Positions 35,101 through 43,149 of a DNA stretch of 64,000 bases are shown here, one piece after another. The notes under the pieces are model-generated. The model worked only from the letters and a program-made list of their open reading frames with translations, was not told the origin of the DNA and ran no database searches. Each line of letters opens with the position of its first letter. Position 1 is the stretch's first letter. Origin of the DNA: Blautia hansenii (GTDB lineage: Bacteria > Bacillota > Clostridia > Lachnospirales > Lachnospiraceae). Made by a program: the position numbers and the translations under genes. Location: positions 1 to 64,000 of the forward strand of contig NZ_JAAITA010000009.1 in NCBI RefSeq assembly GCF_013304445.1, given 5' to 3'.

Positions 35101-36204
35101 ATTGAGTTTCCGGATTACGAAGGCGCAGAATATACACAGGAGAATGGAGAAATTACGAAAGTCCAGAATACAGATATTCAGTTAGCAAAAGTAACATTTC
35201 TTCAGGAAAAAGGAGCGGACATTCCAGAGCCGGAAGTATTGCTGGACGAAATAGAAGTCACAAAGACTCCGAAAAAGACAGAGTATATGGAAGGGGAAGT
35301 TTTTGACGCGAAAGGAATGCAGATAACGGCAAAATACAGCGACGGAACAGAAAAAGACGTGACAGAATCCATTGTTTACAGCAAAGAACCATTGAAAACA
35401 ACCGACAAAGAAATAGAAATATCCTATACGGAAAACGGAGTAACGAAGACAGTAAAACAAAAGATTACGGTAAAGGAAAATCCGAAGCCCGAAGTAACAC
35501 TGGACGAAATAGAAATCACAAAGACTCCGAAAAAGACAGAGTATATGGAAGGGGAAGTTTTTGATGCGAAAGGAATGCAGATAACGGCAAAATACAGTGA
35601 CGGAACAGAAAAAGATGTGACAGAATCCATTATCTACAGCAAAGAACCATTGAAAACAACCGACAAAGAAATAGAAATATCCTATACGGAAAACGGAGTA
35701 ACGAAGACAGTAAAACAAAAGATTACAGTAAAAGCAAAAGAGAATCCGAATCCTCAGCCAGGAGAAATTTTAGAAGTAAAAGTTGTTCCGGGTGAAGCAG
35801 AGGTTAAGGCAGGAGAGACTAAGGCATTTACTGTTGAAATTGTAAGTAAAGGAGAAGTGACTAAGGATGTTACTTGGGAGTTATCCGGAAACAAGAGCAG
35901 AGAAACAAAAATAAATCAGGAAGGAGTTTTGACAGTCAGTAAAACAGAAACTGCACAGGAAATTAGAGTAAAGGCAATTGCAAAATCAGACAAAAATAAG
36001 CACGGAGAAGCTGTTGTTAAAATTAAGAAAAATACTGAAAAAAATCCAATTATAAAACCGTCCAATTCTTCGGGAAGTAATAATAAACCTTCCAAAGGAG
36101 TAAAAACTGCAGATGAAATGCAAACGGGAATGTGGGTTATGGCTGTAGCCATAGCAGGGGGTGTTATTCTTACGCTGACGATAAAAAAGAAAAAACATCA
36201 TTAA
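32140..36204 (+). CDS. secreted multidomain GH16 endo-glycanase with Ig-like repeats
   Basis: 1354 residues from ATG 32140 (AGAGGAG upstream). Signal peptide at about 1-31; two homologous discoidin (F5/8 C, CBM32-like) modules at about 38-204 and 224-404; a third divergent one at 421-549; GH16 catalytic domain at 568-817 with active site HDEIDVLEYLG (nucleophile E695, acid/base E700); a carbohydrate-binding-like region to about 1015; two nearly identical Ig-like repeats (1035-1198); a Big_2-like domain (about 1210-1296); and a C-terminal TM with KKKK tail. The tail KGVKTADE...TM...KKKKHH resembles a sortase or anchor signal without LPXTG. Substrate probably a beta-glucan or host glycan. Confidence 0.9.
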   Translation: MSKKAKLTKKLAMFLVLVLCLGDMFPVTVKAETETRNVMEGLEPKTNAGEIINPLAATDGNKSGSNEDGNNTKIVAGEERPDTEDNGYSQWQPVYLQYDFGEIYELKEISLYRNTYDNAISTFKEVKVEIASNEEFTDSYVVYKTADVEESVDTKGQAQTVVLPAGTEGRYLRVWGKGHYIQNTNSDWKGYSNGVLFNEIEVSAVVPMTEPEPEPEPGEELVDANIMLGLQPTTNSTHKIVVGGPTVPQVLIQNPSSATDGMKAGSDDDSNNTKIIAGTEAGGNDNGYSGWDSVYLQYDFGKERDVKKIDLYRNTYPAAVSTFKNVKVELASTADFSDSVVVYEENDYEEMASHKGAPQSIVLESPVKAQYIRIWGKGHYIQNTNSSWKGYSNGILFNEIEVIASIPKSELPTPPPEEEAKNIAAGKIPYVRGLTPTNIEAITDGQVDKNYAVHNSLGNRWLQFEYRNSYFMKEIKFKLEEGSYQSVKVSVSSSPTNEGEVVFYKENWTQSPDMTVIDLGEGKLGKYVRFTVNKDSSSPAKYSEIEIWATGKNFDESKPEYVEPESQYDTLVWSDEFNGDVVDESKWNIIDGMANHGAIYNRKAVSIKKDGENSYLAINSKNHETTEKLIKAVGWDQYQDQTLKNHVTWSSGRIESKNKFSFQFGRMAVRAKPNDSQGIWPAIWMLSQDETGHDEIDVLEYLGQDAWDAWTTNHFGILDKDKGSDGISTKNYEAWCQDFHVFEVEWSPEIIKFFIDGKQVHSTTTAKSDGRDGMHTRPMFAILETQVGDGWVGSVDYTKQETKQDSDYLVDWVRVYQTADQPVVRFDDLESIVDGKNTDYYIAPEFYTDGLEELSDGKETYENKDNFYYGGQPRYEDSRVIVKQGAKEQFLVYHIPEVKDVHLTAYYQTIKGVKFPSSVGDLKGKSMRSSLREGSEVDFKIYTSADGNEWTEFGNVKIVDNFPEPNPSYARHTFDAYGLPEGTNYVKIEFPDYEGAEYTQENGEITKVQNTDIQLAKVTFLQEKGADIPEPEVLLDEIEVTKTPKKTEYMEGEVFDAKGMQITAKYSDGTEKDVTESIVYSKEPLKTTDKEIEISYTENGVTKTVKQKITVKENPKPEVTLDEIEITKTPKKTEYMEGEVFDAKGMQITAKYSDGTEKDVTESIIYSKEPLKTTDKEIEISYTENGVTKTVKQKITVKAKENPNPQPGEILEVKVVPGEAEVKAGETKAFTVEIVSKGEVTKDVTWELSGNKSRETKINQEGVLTVSKTETAQEIRVKAIAKSDKNKHGEAVVKIKKNTEKNPIIKPSNSSGSNNKPSKGVKTADEMQTGMWVMAVAIAGGVILTLTIKKKKHH
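35242..35475 (+). repeat. tandem coding repeat in the GH16 gene, unit 1
   Basis: 234 bases almost identical at DNA level to 35500-35733, with a period of 258 bases (86 codons). Each unit encodes an Ig-like domain starting LDEIE(V/I)TKTPKKTEYMEG. Only a few base changes separate the copies. Confidence 0.9.
35500..35733 (+). repeat. tandem coding repeat in the GH16 gene, unit 2
   Basis: Second unit of the 258-base repeat. The high DNA identity points to recent duplication or gene conversion and makes copy number likely to vary between strains. Confidence 0.9.
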
Positions 36205-36210
36205 TTATTT

Positions 36211-36269
36211 AAAGAAGGACTGCTGTTTTCATACAAAAAAGGTATGGGGACGACAGTCCTTCTTTTTAA
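36211..36269. terminator. bidirectional terminator after the GH16 gene
   Basis: Outer stem AAAGAAGGACTG/CAGTCCTTCTTT and inner stem GTTTTCATAC/GTATGGGGAC, followed by TTTTAATTTTT. It also serves the convergent RACE-type gene. Confidence 0.88.
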
Positions 36270-36284
36270 TTTTTGTATATAGAG

Positions 36285-37832
36285 TTAGTCCGAAGTTTTC
36301 GCCGCTGCATTCTCAGTCATGCGCAGCTTTCGGGCGGCTTCTATTGTGGGGTAAGCTTCTAAATTGGTATGAGGAATAGCTGTGGCGGCTACCATTTCGT
36401 GCAGAAAGTTCTCTACCGCACCGAACTGCACATACGTCATCCTGGACAAAAGGTCTGGAATTTTTTCTATCAGGCTTCGGTTCAGAAGCAGTTTGACGGC
36501 ACCGTTTAGAGACGTGTTTCCTGCCTGATGGATACGTTCCGGGGGAATATCGGGATACATACCGATAGCGACTGCGGATTCTTTATGGATATGAATTCCA
36601 AAGGCCCCTGCCATATAGAAATTTTCCACATCGTCTACAGTTAAGCCTATTTGCTGCAGCAGGATTTGTACCATAGTGCTGGCAGCGGCTTTTGCTTTCA
36701 AAAACTCTTGAATATCCGTTTCATAGAACCAGAGTTTTGGTCCATAGCACACCGCATATTCCTCTTCGTCGGGTTGCCAGACAATTTTATCTGACATTTC
36801 CGGCATCAGTTTTCCTCTGTTATCTACCCAGCCATTGAGATATAATTCTGCGAGTAAATCTACAATTCCGGAGCCGCAGATTCCGGCAGGCGGGACATTG
36901 CCCAGGACAGTTAAAGAGAATTCTCCGTGATTTAGACGCACCTGGGTTACGGCGCCTTTAGCTGCCCGCATACCTGTGCGTACGGCTTCACCTTCCAGGG
37001 CAGGTCCGGCGGCTCCTGCACCGCAGAGGAGAAAGTCCCGATTACCAATCACCAGCTCTCCGTTTGTTCCCACATCAAAGAATGCCTGAATTCCCTCTTT
37101 TTCCTGAATATCGACATCCATAAGACCGCTGATAATATCGCCGCCCAGATAATTGGCTCTGGCAGGAACCAGATATACGGGACAGGAGAGGGGGAGTTCC
37201 AAATCGGAAGCAGGGCAGAATCCAAGCTGGTCCGCCCATACTGCATAGGGAGAGGCAAAAATGGGAAGAGGGTCTAAGCCTGTGAGAAAATGAATCATGG
37301 CATTATTTCCGGAAATTACCATGGAGCCACACTGGTATACGTCTATATTTGTGCGGTTTTTAATAGTTTCCATGCCCTCCAGAATACTTTTTAAAGTCAG
37401 CTGCCGCAGTTCTTCCAGGTGGTCCGGGCGGTCTTTGGTATAAAATATCCGGGACAAAATTTCCAGCCCTTTATCCCGCTGGTGATTTCGTACGCTTTCC
37501 TGAGTCAGAAGCTTTCCGGTATGGCAATCGACCAACTGCAATACAACGGTGGTACTGCCTAAATCCACAGCCAGTCCATAGAGTACCGAAGTGGTATCTC
37601 CGGCTTCCAGATTTGTAATAAGCCATCGGGAGCCGTCCCAGCTTAAAGAGACGGTGATTTTCCAGTCGGCCGTTTGGCAGATTGCAGAAAGCTGACGCAG
37701 AGATTTTACGGAAAACTGTATAGGTTCCTTCAGTTTGGCGAGTGCATCAAAAATGCGTACTTGTGCGGAACGGGAATCGTCTTCTGTAGGCGGTATCAGT
37801 TCCAGATATTCTTTTCGGCATAATCCAGTCAT
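36285..37832 (-). CDS. ASKHA-domain corrinoid activation protein (RACE family) without Fe-S domain
   Basis: 515 residues. The central ASKHA ATPase fold is clear: YGLAVDLGSTTVVLQLVD, MVISGNNAMIHFLTGLDP, FFDVGTNGELVIGN, GAGAAGPALEGEAVRTGMRA, GICGSGIVDLLAELYLNGW and NFYMAGAFG. RACE proteins reactivate oxidised Co(II) corrinoid methyltransferase components by ATP-driven reduction. Unlike RACo or RamA, no cysteine cluster for a [2Fe-2S] or [4Fe-4S] centre is visible, so electrons must come from elsewhere. No corrinoid protein or methyltransferase is encoded nearby. GGAGG precedes ATG 37832. Confidence 0.82.
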   Translation of the reverse strand: MTGLCRKEYLELIPPTEDDSRSAQVRIFDALAKLKEPIQFSVKSLRQLSAICQTADWKITVSLSWDGSRWLITNLEAGDTTSVLYGLAVDLGSTTVVLQLVDCHTGKLLTQESVRNHQRDKGLEILSRIFYTKDRPDHLEELRQLTLKSILEGMETIKNRTNIDVYQCGSMVISGNNAMIHFLTGLDPLPIFASPYAVWADQLGFCPASDLELPLSCPVYLVPARANYLGGDIISGLMDVDIQEKEGIQAFFDVGTNGELVIGNRDFLLCGAGAAGPALEGEAVRTGMRAAKGAVTQVRLNHGEFSLTVLGNVPPAGICGSGIVDLLAELYLNGWVDNRGKLMPEMSDKIVWQPDEEEYAVCYGPKLWFYETDIQEFLKAKAAASTMVQILLQQIGLTVDDVENFYMAGAFGIHIHKESAVAIGMYPDIPPERIHQAGNTSLNGAVKLLLNRSLIEKIPDLLSRMTYVQFGAVENFLHEMVAATAIPHTNLEAYPTIEAARKLRMTENAAAKTSD

Positions 37833-37867
37833 GGGTTTTCCTCCGGTTATTTATTTCAGTCGTTTGT

Positions 37868-38032
37868 CTAGTACAGCGAATACTAAGTAACCACCATATT
37901 GACTTGCCTAATTGTCCATCTGTATCGTTGTCGTCAATCAGCGTAGCCACCGCTACGCCTCATTCCTCCGCCTTGCATATGGAACAATTATTCTACGTCA
38001 ATATAGCAGAAACTTAGTATTCGTTGTACTAG
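37868..38032. mobile_element. 165-bp near-perfect palindrome, MITE-like
   Basis: Outer arms of 21 bases (37868-37888 and 38012-38032) match with one mismatch. Further concentric pairs are ATATTGAC/GTCAATAT, AATTGTCCAT/ATGGAACAATT and the central hairpin GCGTAGC-CACC-GCTACGC. All pairs centre on 37950. It contains no gene and lies between two minus-strand genes. A nonautonomous insertion element or a long structured RNA would look like this. No clear target duplication is seen. Confidence 0.65.
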
Positions 38033-38097
38033 TGCAGATTATTATTTATACCTTTATTTTGCATATCTTCCGGGAAGAAGTCAAGGGAAATGGAGAC

Positions 38098-39360
38098 TTA
38101 GCGCTTTCGATTGGCCTGCGCCAGTTCCTGCCGGTATTCTTTCGGTGTTTTTTTCATATATTTCTTAAAAATTCTGGTAAAATAATTCACATCTGCAATG
38201 CCGCAGTATTGCGCGATATTTTGAATCTGCATAGAGGTAGAATTCAGAAGAAATACAGCATGTTCTATTCTTTTCTTGTTGACATAATCTGTAAGTGTCA
38301 TACCCGTTTCTTTCTTAAACAGGGTAGAAAGATAGCTGGCATTCACATTGAGAAATCTGGCCTGTGTTTTTAGCGTCAAATCTGCGGTTAAATCAGAATC
38401 AATTCGGGTAAGAACTTTTTGTACAAGGAGAGAAAAACCTTTCATAGAATGATTTTTCACAAGCAGGCAGTATTTGTGAACCATTTCCTTTTGCAGAGCC
38501 TGACCGCCTTGGGGAGAAGTAATCTGTTCGATTTCCCGGGCAAATTTGGAAGACAGATTATCAATGTGCAGGGGATGAACGTCTCCCTGCTCCGCACCTT
38601 TTCTCAAAAGTGTGTTCAGAATAATACAGTAATTTTTAATATTGCGCACCGGATCAGCCAGCCGCTGCTCCAACAGGAGAAAATTGTTGCTGGAAAGCGC
38701 TGTCTCTGCGTTGTGAATAAGACCCTGAGAAACCATATGAATCAGATGGTTTTCAGAGGCATAACGTTTTTCCAGAACCTGCATACTGAGAAAGGCTTCT
38801 TCCGGTTCCTGAAAATTTGAATCCAAAGTTACCGGAACAACACGTTCAGACAGAGCGTTTTCTATATACTCTACAGAAAAATTTTCTGTGCTGCCCCAGA
38901 TTTTTTTGCCAAAGGCAGTTGTAATCGCAAACAGTGTTTCTTCGTCCGTTAAAAAGGGCAAATCGGAATAGTACTTGTTTATTTGTGTGAATTGTTTAGG
39001 AGAGAGATTTAACTCTTCTGCAAAATTCAACAAGGTCTGTCGATTTAGTCTGCGATTTACATAAGGCCCGATAAGCAGGTAAAGAAGACCATCCTGTATG
39101 TCCGGCAGCTGCAGACAGATATAGCTGCACATATATTCGTCCTGGATACGGAAAATGGTGTTAGGTGTATTAAGACGCTGCAGAGCAGGTGTGAGAAAAC
39201 GGGTATAATCCTTCTCGTTATAAATCAGACAGCGAAGCCCTAAGTCGAAAATGGGCAGAGTGTCTGGTATACCATTTGCAGGTGCTTCCAGAATGGTGAA
39301 GTGTATGTACAGATTTTCCAAAAGATTTTTCAAAAAAGTGAATTCTGCTTCGTAGAACAT
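38098..39360 (-). CDS. AraC family regulator, probably of the GH79 gene
   Basis: 420 residues. The C-terminal HTH pair is typical (LKTQARFLNVNASYLSTLFKKETG; IQNIAQYCGIADVNYFTRIFKKYM). The N-terminal 300 residues form a sensory region without recognisable motifs, as in large AraC regulators of carbohydrate loci in Lachnospiraceae. It starts at ATG 39360 after GGAGGAG. It is divergent from GH79 and 184 bases away, the usual layout of a regulator and its target. Confidence 0.85.
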   Translation of the reverse strand: MFYEAEFTFLKNLLENLYIHFTILEAPANGIPDTLPIFDLGLRCLIYNEKDYTRFLTPALQRLNTPNTIFRIQDEYMCSYICLQLPDIQDGLLYLLIGPYVNRRLNRQTLLNFAEELNLSPKQFTQINKYYSDLPFLTDEETLFAITTAFGKKIWGSTENFSVEYIENALSERVVPVTLDSNFQEPEEAFLSMQVLEKRYASENHLIHMVSQGLIHNAETALSSNNFLLLEQRLADPVRNIKNYCIILNTLLRKGAEQGDVHPLHIDNLSSKFAREIEQITSPQGGQALQKEMVHKYCLLVKNHSMKGFSLLVQKVLTRIDSDLTADLTLKTQARFLNVNASYLSTLFKKETGMTLTDYVNKKRIEHAVFLLNSTSMQIQNIAQYCGIADVNYFTRIFKKYMKKTPKEYRQELAQANRKR

Positions 39361-39544
39361 AAGACTCCTCCATAGGAAAATTTTTTTATATTATGGTATG
39401 ATTTTTAACAAAATGCAAGAGTATATAAAAATTGTATGGAAATAAATAAAAAAAATCCTAACAGAAAAATGGAAAAGTACTTAGAATAAAGAACATAGAT
39501 GTGAAATTTTATATGGAAGAGAATTTGCGAAAGGAGTATGTAAA

Positions 39545-41074
39545 ATGGCAGAAAGAATCAAATTGGAAGTTGGCGGACTGCAGGCACTTCGCCAGATGAA
39601 CCCCATGTTAATGAGCTATAATGTAGAATTTGCAGAGGTAACAGGAGGAACCTTCTGGAAAGCCTACACACCGGGACAGATTGCAGGTACAGAGGAGTTT
39701 TATGTAGAACCTACCACAGAGGGAATTGCAGCGATGTACCGGGATTTGATGCAGGTATATGCGCCGATCAATCTGTATGACGAAAAACTGCGCAAACTGG
39801 CAAAGGAACTGGGACCGGTATGGGTGCGTGTGTCCGGCACCTGGGCAACAAAAACATATTATGATTTTGACGGAACCACCAACGGAAAAGTTCCGGAAGG
39901 ATACTTAAATGTGCTGACAAAAGAACAGTGGATTGGTGTTCTGGATTTTGTAAAAGAAATCGGTGCAAAACTGATTGTGTCTGTTGCCAACTGTCCGGGA
40001 CTGCACAGTGCAGACGAGCCATGGACACCGGTGGAAGCAGAGAAACTGTTTGGACTGAGCAAAGAATATGGTGTGCCTATTGACGCGGCAGAGTTTGCAA
40101 ATGAGCCGAACATGATGGAGGATACAGGATTCCCGAAGGGATACACACCGGCAGATTACAGAAGAGACCAGGATTTATTCTTTGCATGGCTGAAAGAAAA
40201 TTATCCGGAATGTATTTGTGTGGGACCAAGCACCACTGGCGGAGATAACATTCAGTTCGGAAAAGGCAGCAGTGACAAAACCGCAGGCGGCGTAGAGCAG
40301 ATTGCAGAAGAAACCTGTGACTGTGCAGATTTAATGGAAGGTACAAAAGTACCACTGGACGTATTCAGCTACCATTATTACAACGGAGTATCTGAGCGCC
40401 TTGCATCCGTAATGCCAAGCGCACACTGGAACGCATCTGAGGCCAACAGTGAGGAGTATCTGGCAACCGCTATGGAATTTGCCCGCACTTATGTACCTCT
40501 GCGTGACAAGTATGTACCGGACGCTGAGATGTGGGTAACAGAATCCGGAGACGCTGGCGGCGGCGGGGATACCTGGGCATCTACTTACCTGGATGTTATG
40601 AGAACTCTGAACGAACTGGCTGGATTTTCCACTATTACAAACGGTGTGATTTTCCACAATACACTGGCAAGCAGTGACTACGGTTTTCTTGCAAGAGAAG
40701 TTTTTGATCCAAGACCAAATTACTTTGCCGTACTCCTTTGGAATCGTCTGATGGGAGCGACCGTATTTGATACAAAAGAACCGGTACGCTACGGTGCTCA
40801 TGTATATGCACACAGCCGCAAGGACGGAAAAGAAGGGCTGGTATATCTGGTTATCAACAACAGTCTGGAAGAAGCAACACAGGTAGAACTTCCAAAAGAA
40901 GCGGAAGTTTACATGCTGGCCGGGGAAGGCGGCAATATGAGAGCTTCCGTTATGACCTTAAACGGAACTCCGCTGGTACTGGGCGAGAACAATGAAGTTC
41001 CGGCTATGGACCCGGTAAAGGCAGAGGGAATGCTGGAAGTAGCGCCAGGTTCCTGTGCATTTATCGTTTTATAA
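39545..41074 (+). CDS. GH79-like beta-glucuronidase (heparanase family)
   Basis: 509 residues, no signal peptide, so the enzyme is cytoplasmic. GH79-like fold: EFANEPN with acid/base E187 and WVTESGDAGGGGDTW with nucleophile E333, followed by a C-terminal beta domain (GLVYLVINNSLEEATQVELP). Family members release glucuronic acid or 4-O-methylglucuronic acid from glycans or plant glycosides. No transporter is adjacent. AAAGGAG lies upstream of the ATG. Confidence 0.8.
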   Translation: MAERIKLEVGGLQALRQMNPMLMSYNVEFAEVTGGTFWKAYTPGQIAGTEEFYVEPTTEGIAAMYRDLMQVYAPINLYDEKLRKLAKELGPVWVRVSGTWATKTYYDFDGTTNGKVPEGYLNVLTKEQWIGVLDFVKEIGAKLIVSVANCPGLHSADEPWTPVEAEKLFGLSKEYGVPIDAAEFANEPNMMEDTGFPKGYTPADYRRDQDLFFAWLKENYPECICVGPSTTGGDNIQFGKGSSDKTAGGVEQIAEETCDCADLMEGTKVPLDVFSYHYYNGVSERLASVMPSAHWNASEANSEEYLATAMEFARTYVPLRDKYVPDAEMWVTESGDAGGGGDTWASTYLDVMRTLNELAGFSTITNGVIFHNTLASSDYGFLAREVFDPRPNYFAVLLWNRLMGATVFDTKEPVRYGAHVYAHSRKDGKEGLVYLVINNSLEEATQVELPKEAEVYMLAGEGGNMRASVMTLNGTPLVLGENNEVPAMDPVKAEGMLEVAPGSCAFIVL

Positions 41075-41097
41075 AACTGAAAAGACACTTCATGTAA

Positions 41098-41159
41098 AGG
41101 CCCTTTCCGGGTGAACAGGCGAAGGAGAAATGCTTGTTTCCCGGAAGGGGCTGTTTTTT
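41098..41159 (+). terminator. terminator of the GH79 gene
   Basis: Long stem AGGCCCTTTCCGGG/CCCGGAAGGGGCT with an inner AACA/TGTT pair, followed by GTTTTTTG. Confidence 0.88.
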
Positions 41160-41272
41160 GTACATCTTCTGTTTTGGAATTGGATATACCAGATACCAAA
41201 TGTCAAAGAAATCCCAAATTTTTTATAAATACGCTTAAATACCGATTAAATCACCCAAAATAAGCGGAAAGA

Positions 41273-41301
41273 TTGACAAAAACACAAGCAGAATATATAA
41301 T
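41273..41301 (+). promoter_or_regulatory. consensus promoter of the hypB-hypA operon
   Basis: TTGACA (41273-41278), 17-base spacer, TATAAT (41296-41301): a perfect sigma-A match. A short leader hairpin (CAATCT/AGATTG) and GAGGTGAAAG follow before the ATG. No operator-like palindrome is obvious. Confidence 0.88.
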
Positions 41302-41355
41302 GATAAAATAATAACAATCTTCTGGTATAACCAGATTGGAAGGTGAGGTGAAAGA

Positions 41356-42030
41356 ATGAAAGAGTTTAAGGTAATTGAAGTCAAGAGAAGTATCTTTGAG
41401 GACAATGCTGCAGACGCGGCCAGACTTCGGGAAACGCTCAGAGAGCAGAAAACTTTTCTGCTGAATCTGATGTCGTCTCCGGGGGCAGGGAAAACCAGTA
41501 CGCTAAAGCGAACGATTTCCATGCTGAAGGAGGAAATGCAAATCGGTGTTATGGAGGCAGATATTGATTCAGATGTGGATGCGCAGAGCATTTTGGAAAC
41601 CGGGGCAAAGGCTATCCAGATTCATACCGGGGGTATGTGCCATCTGGACGCGGATATGACCCGGCAGGGACTTCTGGAATTCGGTACACAAGATTTGGAT
41701 TTGGTGGTGCTGGAGAATGTGGGCAACCTGGTATGTCCGGCAGAATTCGATACAGGCGCATGTAAAAATGCCATGATTCTGTCTGTGCCGGAGGGACATG
41801 ATAAACCACTGAAATATCCCCTGATGTTTTCCGTGTGTGATGTAGTTTTGATTAACAAAACAGATGTGCTGCCCTATTTTGATTTTGATATGGAAAAATG
41901 CAGGGCGTATATTCAGAAGCGAAATCCAAAGGCAAGGGTAATTCCGATTTCGGCAAAGACCGGGGAAGGCTTTGACGAATGGACAGACTGGCTGCGCCGG
42001 GAAACAGCGGACTGGACAAAGGGACAGTAA
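41356..42030 (+). CDS. hypB: nickel incorporation GTPase HypB
   Basis: 224 residues. G-domain with P-loop SSPGAGKTSTL, the metal-binding GGMCHLDADM and ENVGNLVCPAEFDTG, and INKTDVLPYF (the NKxD base-recognition motif). HypB delivers Ni2+ with HypA to the large subunit of [NiFe]-hydrogenase; in some bacteria the pair serves other nickel enzymes. No N-terminal His-rich stretch is present. First gene of a four-gene operon that ends with hypA. No hydrogenase or HypCDEF gene lies in this window. Confidence 0.94.
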   Translation: MKEFKVIEVKRSIFEDNAADAARLRETLREQKTFLLNLMSSPGAGKTSTLKRTISMLKEEMQIGVMEADIDSDVDAQSILETGAKAIQIHTGGMCHLDADMTRQGLLEFGTQDLDLVVLENVGNLVCPAEFDTGACKNAMILSVPEGHDKPLKYPLMFSVCDVVLINKTDVLPYFDFDMEKCRAYIQKRNPKARVIPISAKTGEGFDEWTDWLRRETADWTKGQ

Positions 42031-42078
42031 AAAGCAAAAGGATAAAGAAGTAATAGAAAAAGAAAGAGGGTAAGACAA

Positions 42079-43122
42079 ATGTTGTTTCAAATTTACGGAG
42101 AAAATGCGGGCTGGCAGCTTTTTGGCTGGCTCATGGTATTTGTATGTCTGATTTTAGTCAATGAAATCGCGCGCCGTTCCAAGGTGGGAGGAATTTTCTG
42201 TTTCCTGATTCTTCCGGCAGCGCTGACGGTTTATTTTATTGCTATTCAGGTTGGCGCAGCAAACGGCGCCGAATGGGCACTGAACAATGACACTTATGTA
42301 CATATGAACGGCTGGTTCCACTATGCCAAACTCTATGCGGCAACGGCAGGCTGTATTGGTTTTATGATGTTAAAGTATCGCCGGGGAATCGGAAAAAAAG
42401 AATGGTTTAAGGTGTTCCCTTTTGCAATTGTAGCAATTAATATTCTCATTGCTGTAGGCAGTGATTTTGAATCTGGTGTCCGCGGCGCCATGGCTTTGGC
42501 TTCTCAGGGGGACCGCTGGTGGCTTTCCTCTGAAAATGTATGGCTTTACGGCGGCTGGTGGAACTGGGTCAATGGTATTGCGGGAATTCTCAATATTTTC
42601 TGTATGACTGGCTGGATGGGAATTTACGTTTCCAAAAAGAAACACGATATGCTGTGGCCGGATATGACCTGGTGCTTTATTGTTGCTTATGACATCTGGA
42701 ATTTTGCCTATACCTATAACAATCTGCCCACACACACCTGGTATTGCGGTGTAGCCCTGCTTTTGGCGCCGACTTTTGCGGCTATGCTGTGGAATAAGGG
42801 GGGCTGGATTCAGAATCGTGCCAACACACTGGCACTGTGGTGTATGTTTGCCCAGGTGTTCCCATTGTTCCAGGAGCAGGGGAAATTTGCGGTGCTTCCG
42901 GTGCTGTATAAGGATGGCGTTATGGACGCAGCGGTCCGCCCGACAGCAGTGAATCCAACTATGCAGGGGGTCATTGCGATTCTGGCGCTGGCGGCAAATG
43001 TGATTTGTCTTGCTGTGGTTATCAAACGGGCCAAAGAGCAGAAAAAGAACCCTTACACAAACGAAATTTTTACAGACCAGAGAGATTTCAAACTTGCTAT
43101 GGCAAGAGCAGAGAAAGAATAA
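42079..43122 (+). CDS. DUF5692 family polytopic membrane protein
   Basis: 347 residues with about nine hydrophobic segments and conserved-looking aromatic stretches (WYCGVALLLAPTF, DRWWLSSENVWLYGGWWNWVN, DIWNFAYTYNNLPTHTWY). I recognise the DUF5692 family; its function is unknown. Location between hypB and the Fe-S flavoprotein suggests a role in nickel transport or in membrane attachment of the redox enzyme, both inference. GAAAGAGGG precedes the ATG. Confidence 0.7.
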   Translation: MLFQIYGENAGWQLFGWLMVFVCLILVNEIARRSKVGGIFCFLILPAALTVYFIAIQVGAANGAEWALNNDTYVHMNGWFHYAKLYAATAGCIGFMMLKYRRGIGKKEWFKVFPFAIVAINILIAVGSDFESGVRGAMALASQGDRWWLSSENVWLYGGWWNWVNGIAGILNIFCMTGWMGIYVSKKKHDMLWPDMTWCFIVAYDIWNFAYTYNNLPTHTWYCGVALLLAPTFAAMLWNKGGWIQNRANTLALWCMFAQVFPLFQEQGKFAVLPVLYKDGVMDAAVRPTAVNPTMQGVIAILALAANVICLAVVIKRAKEQKKNPYTNEIFTDQRDFKLAMARAEKE

Positions 43123-43149
43123 AAACGATATGAAGAAGGAGATTGAACT

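Noticed and set aside
35182-35718. Antisense frame over the Ig repeats of the GH16 gene
   Set aside because: Phe/Cys/Arg-rich translation created by the repeated sense codons; no start signals.
35242-35733. CRISPR-like repeats
   Set aside because: The repeats are two long coding units of an Ig-like domain. No short direct repeat array with spacers was found anywhere in the window.
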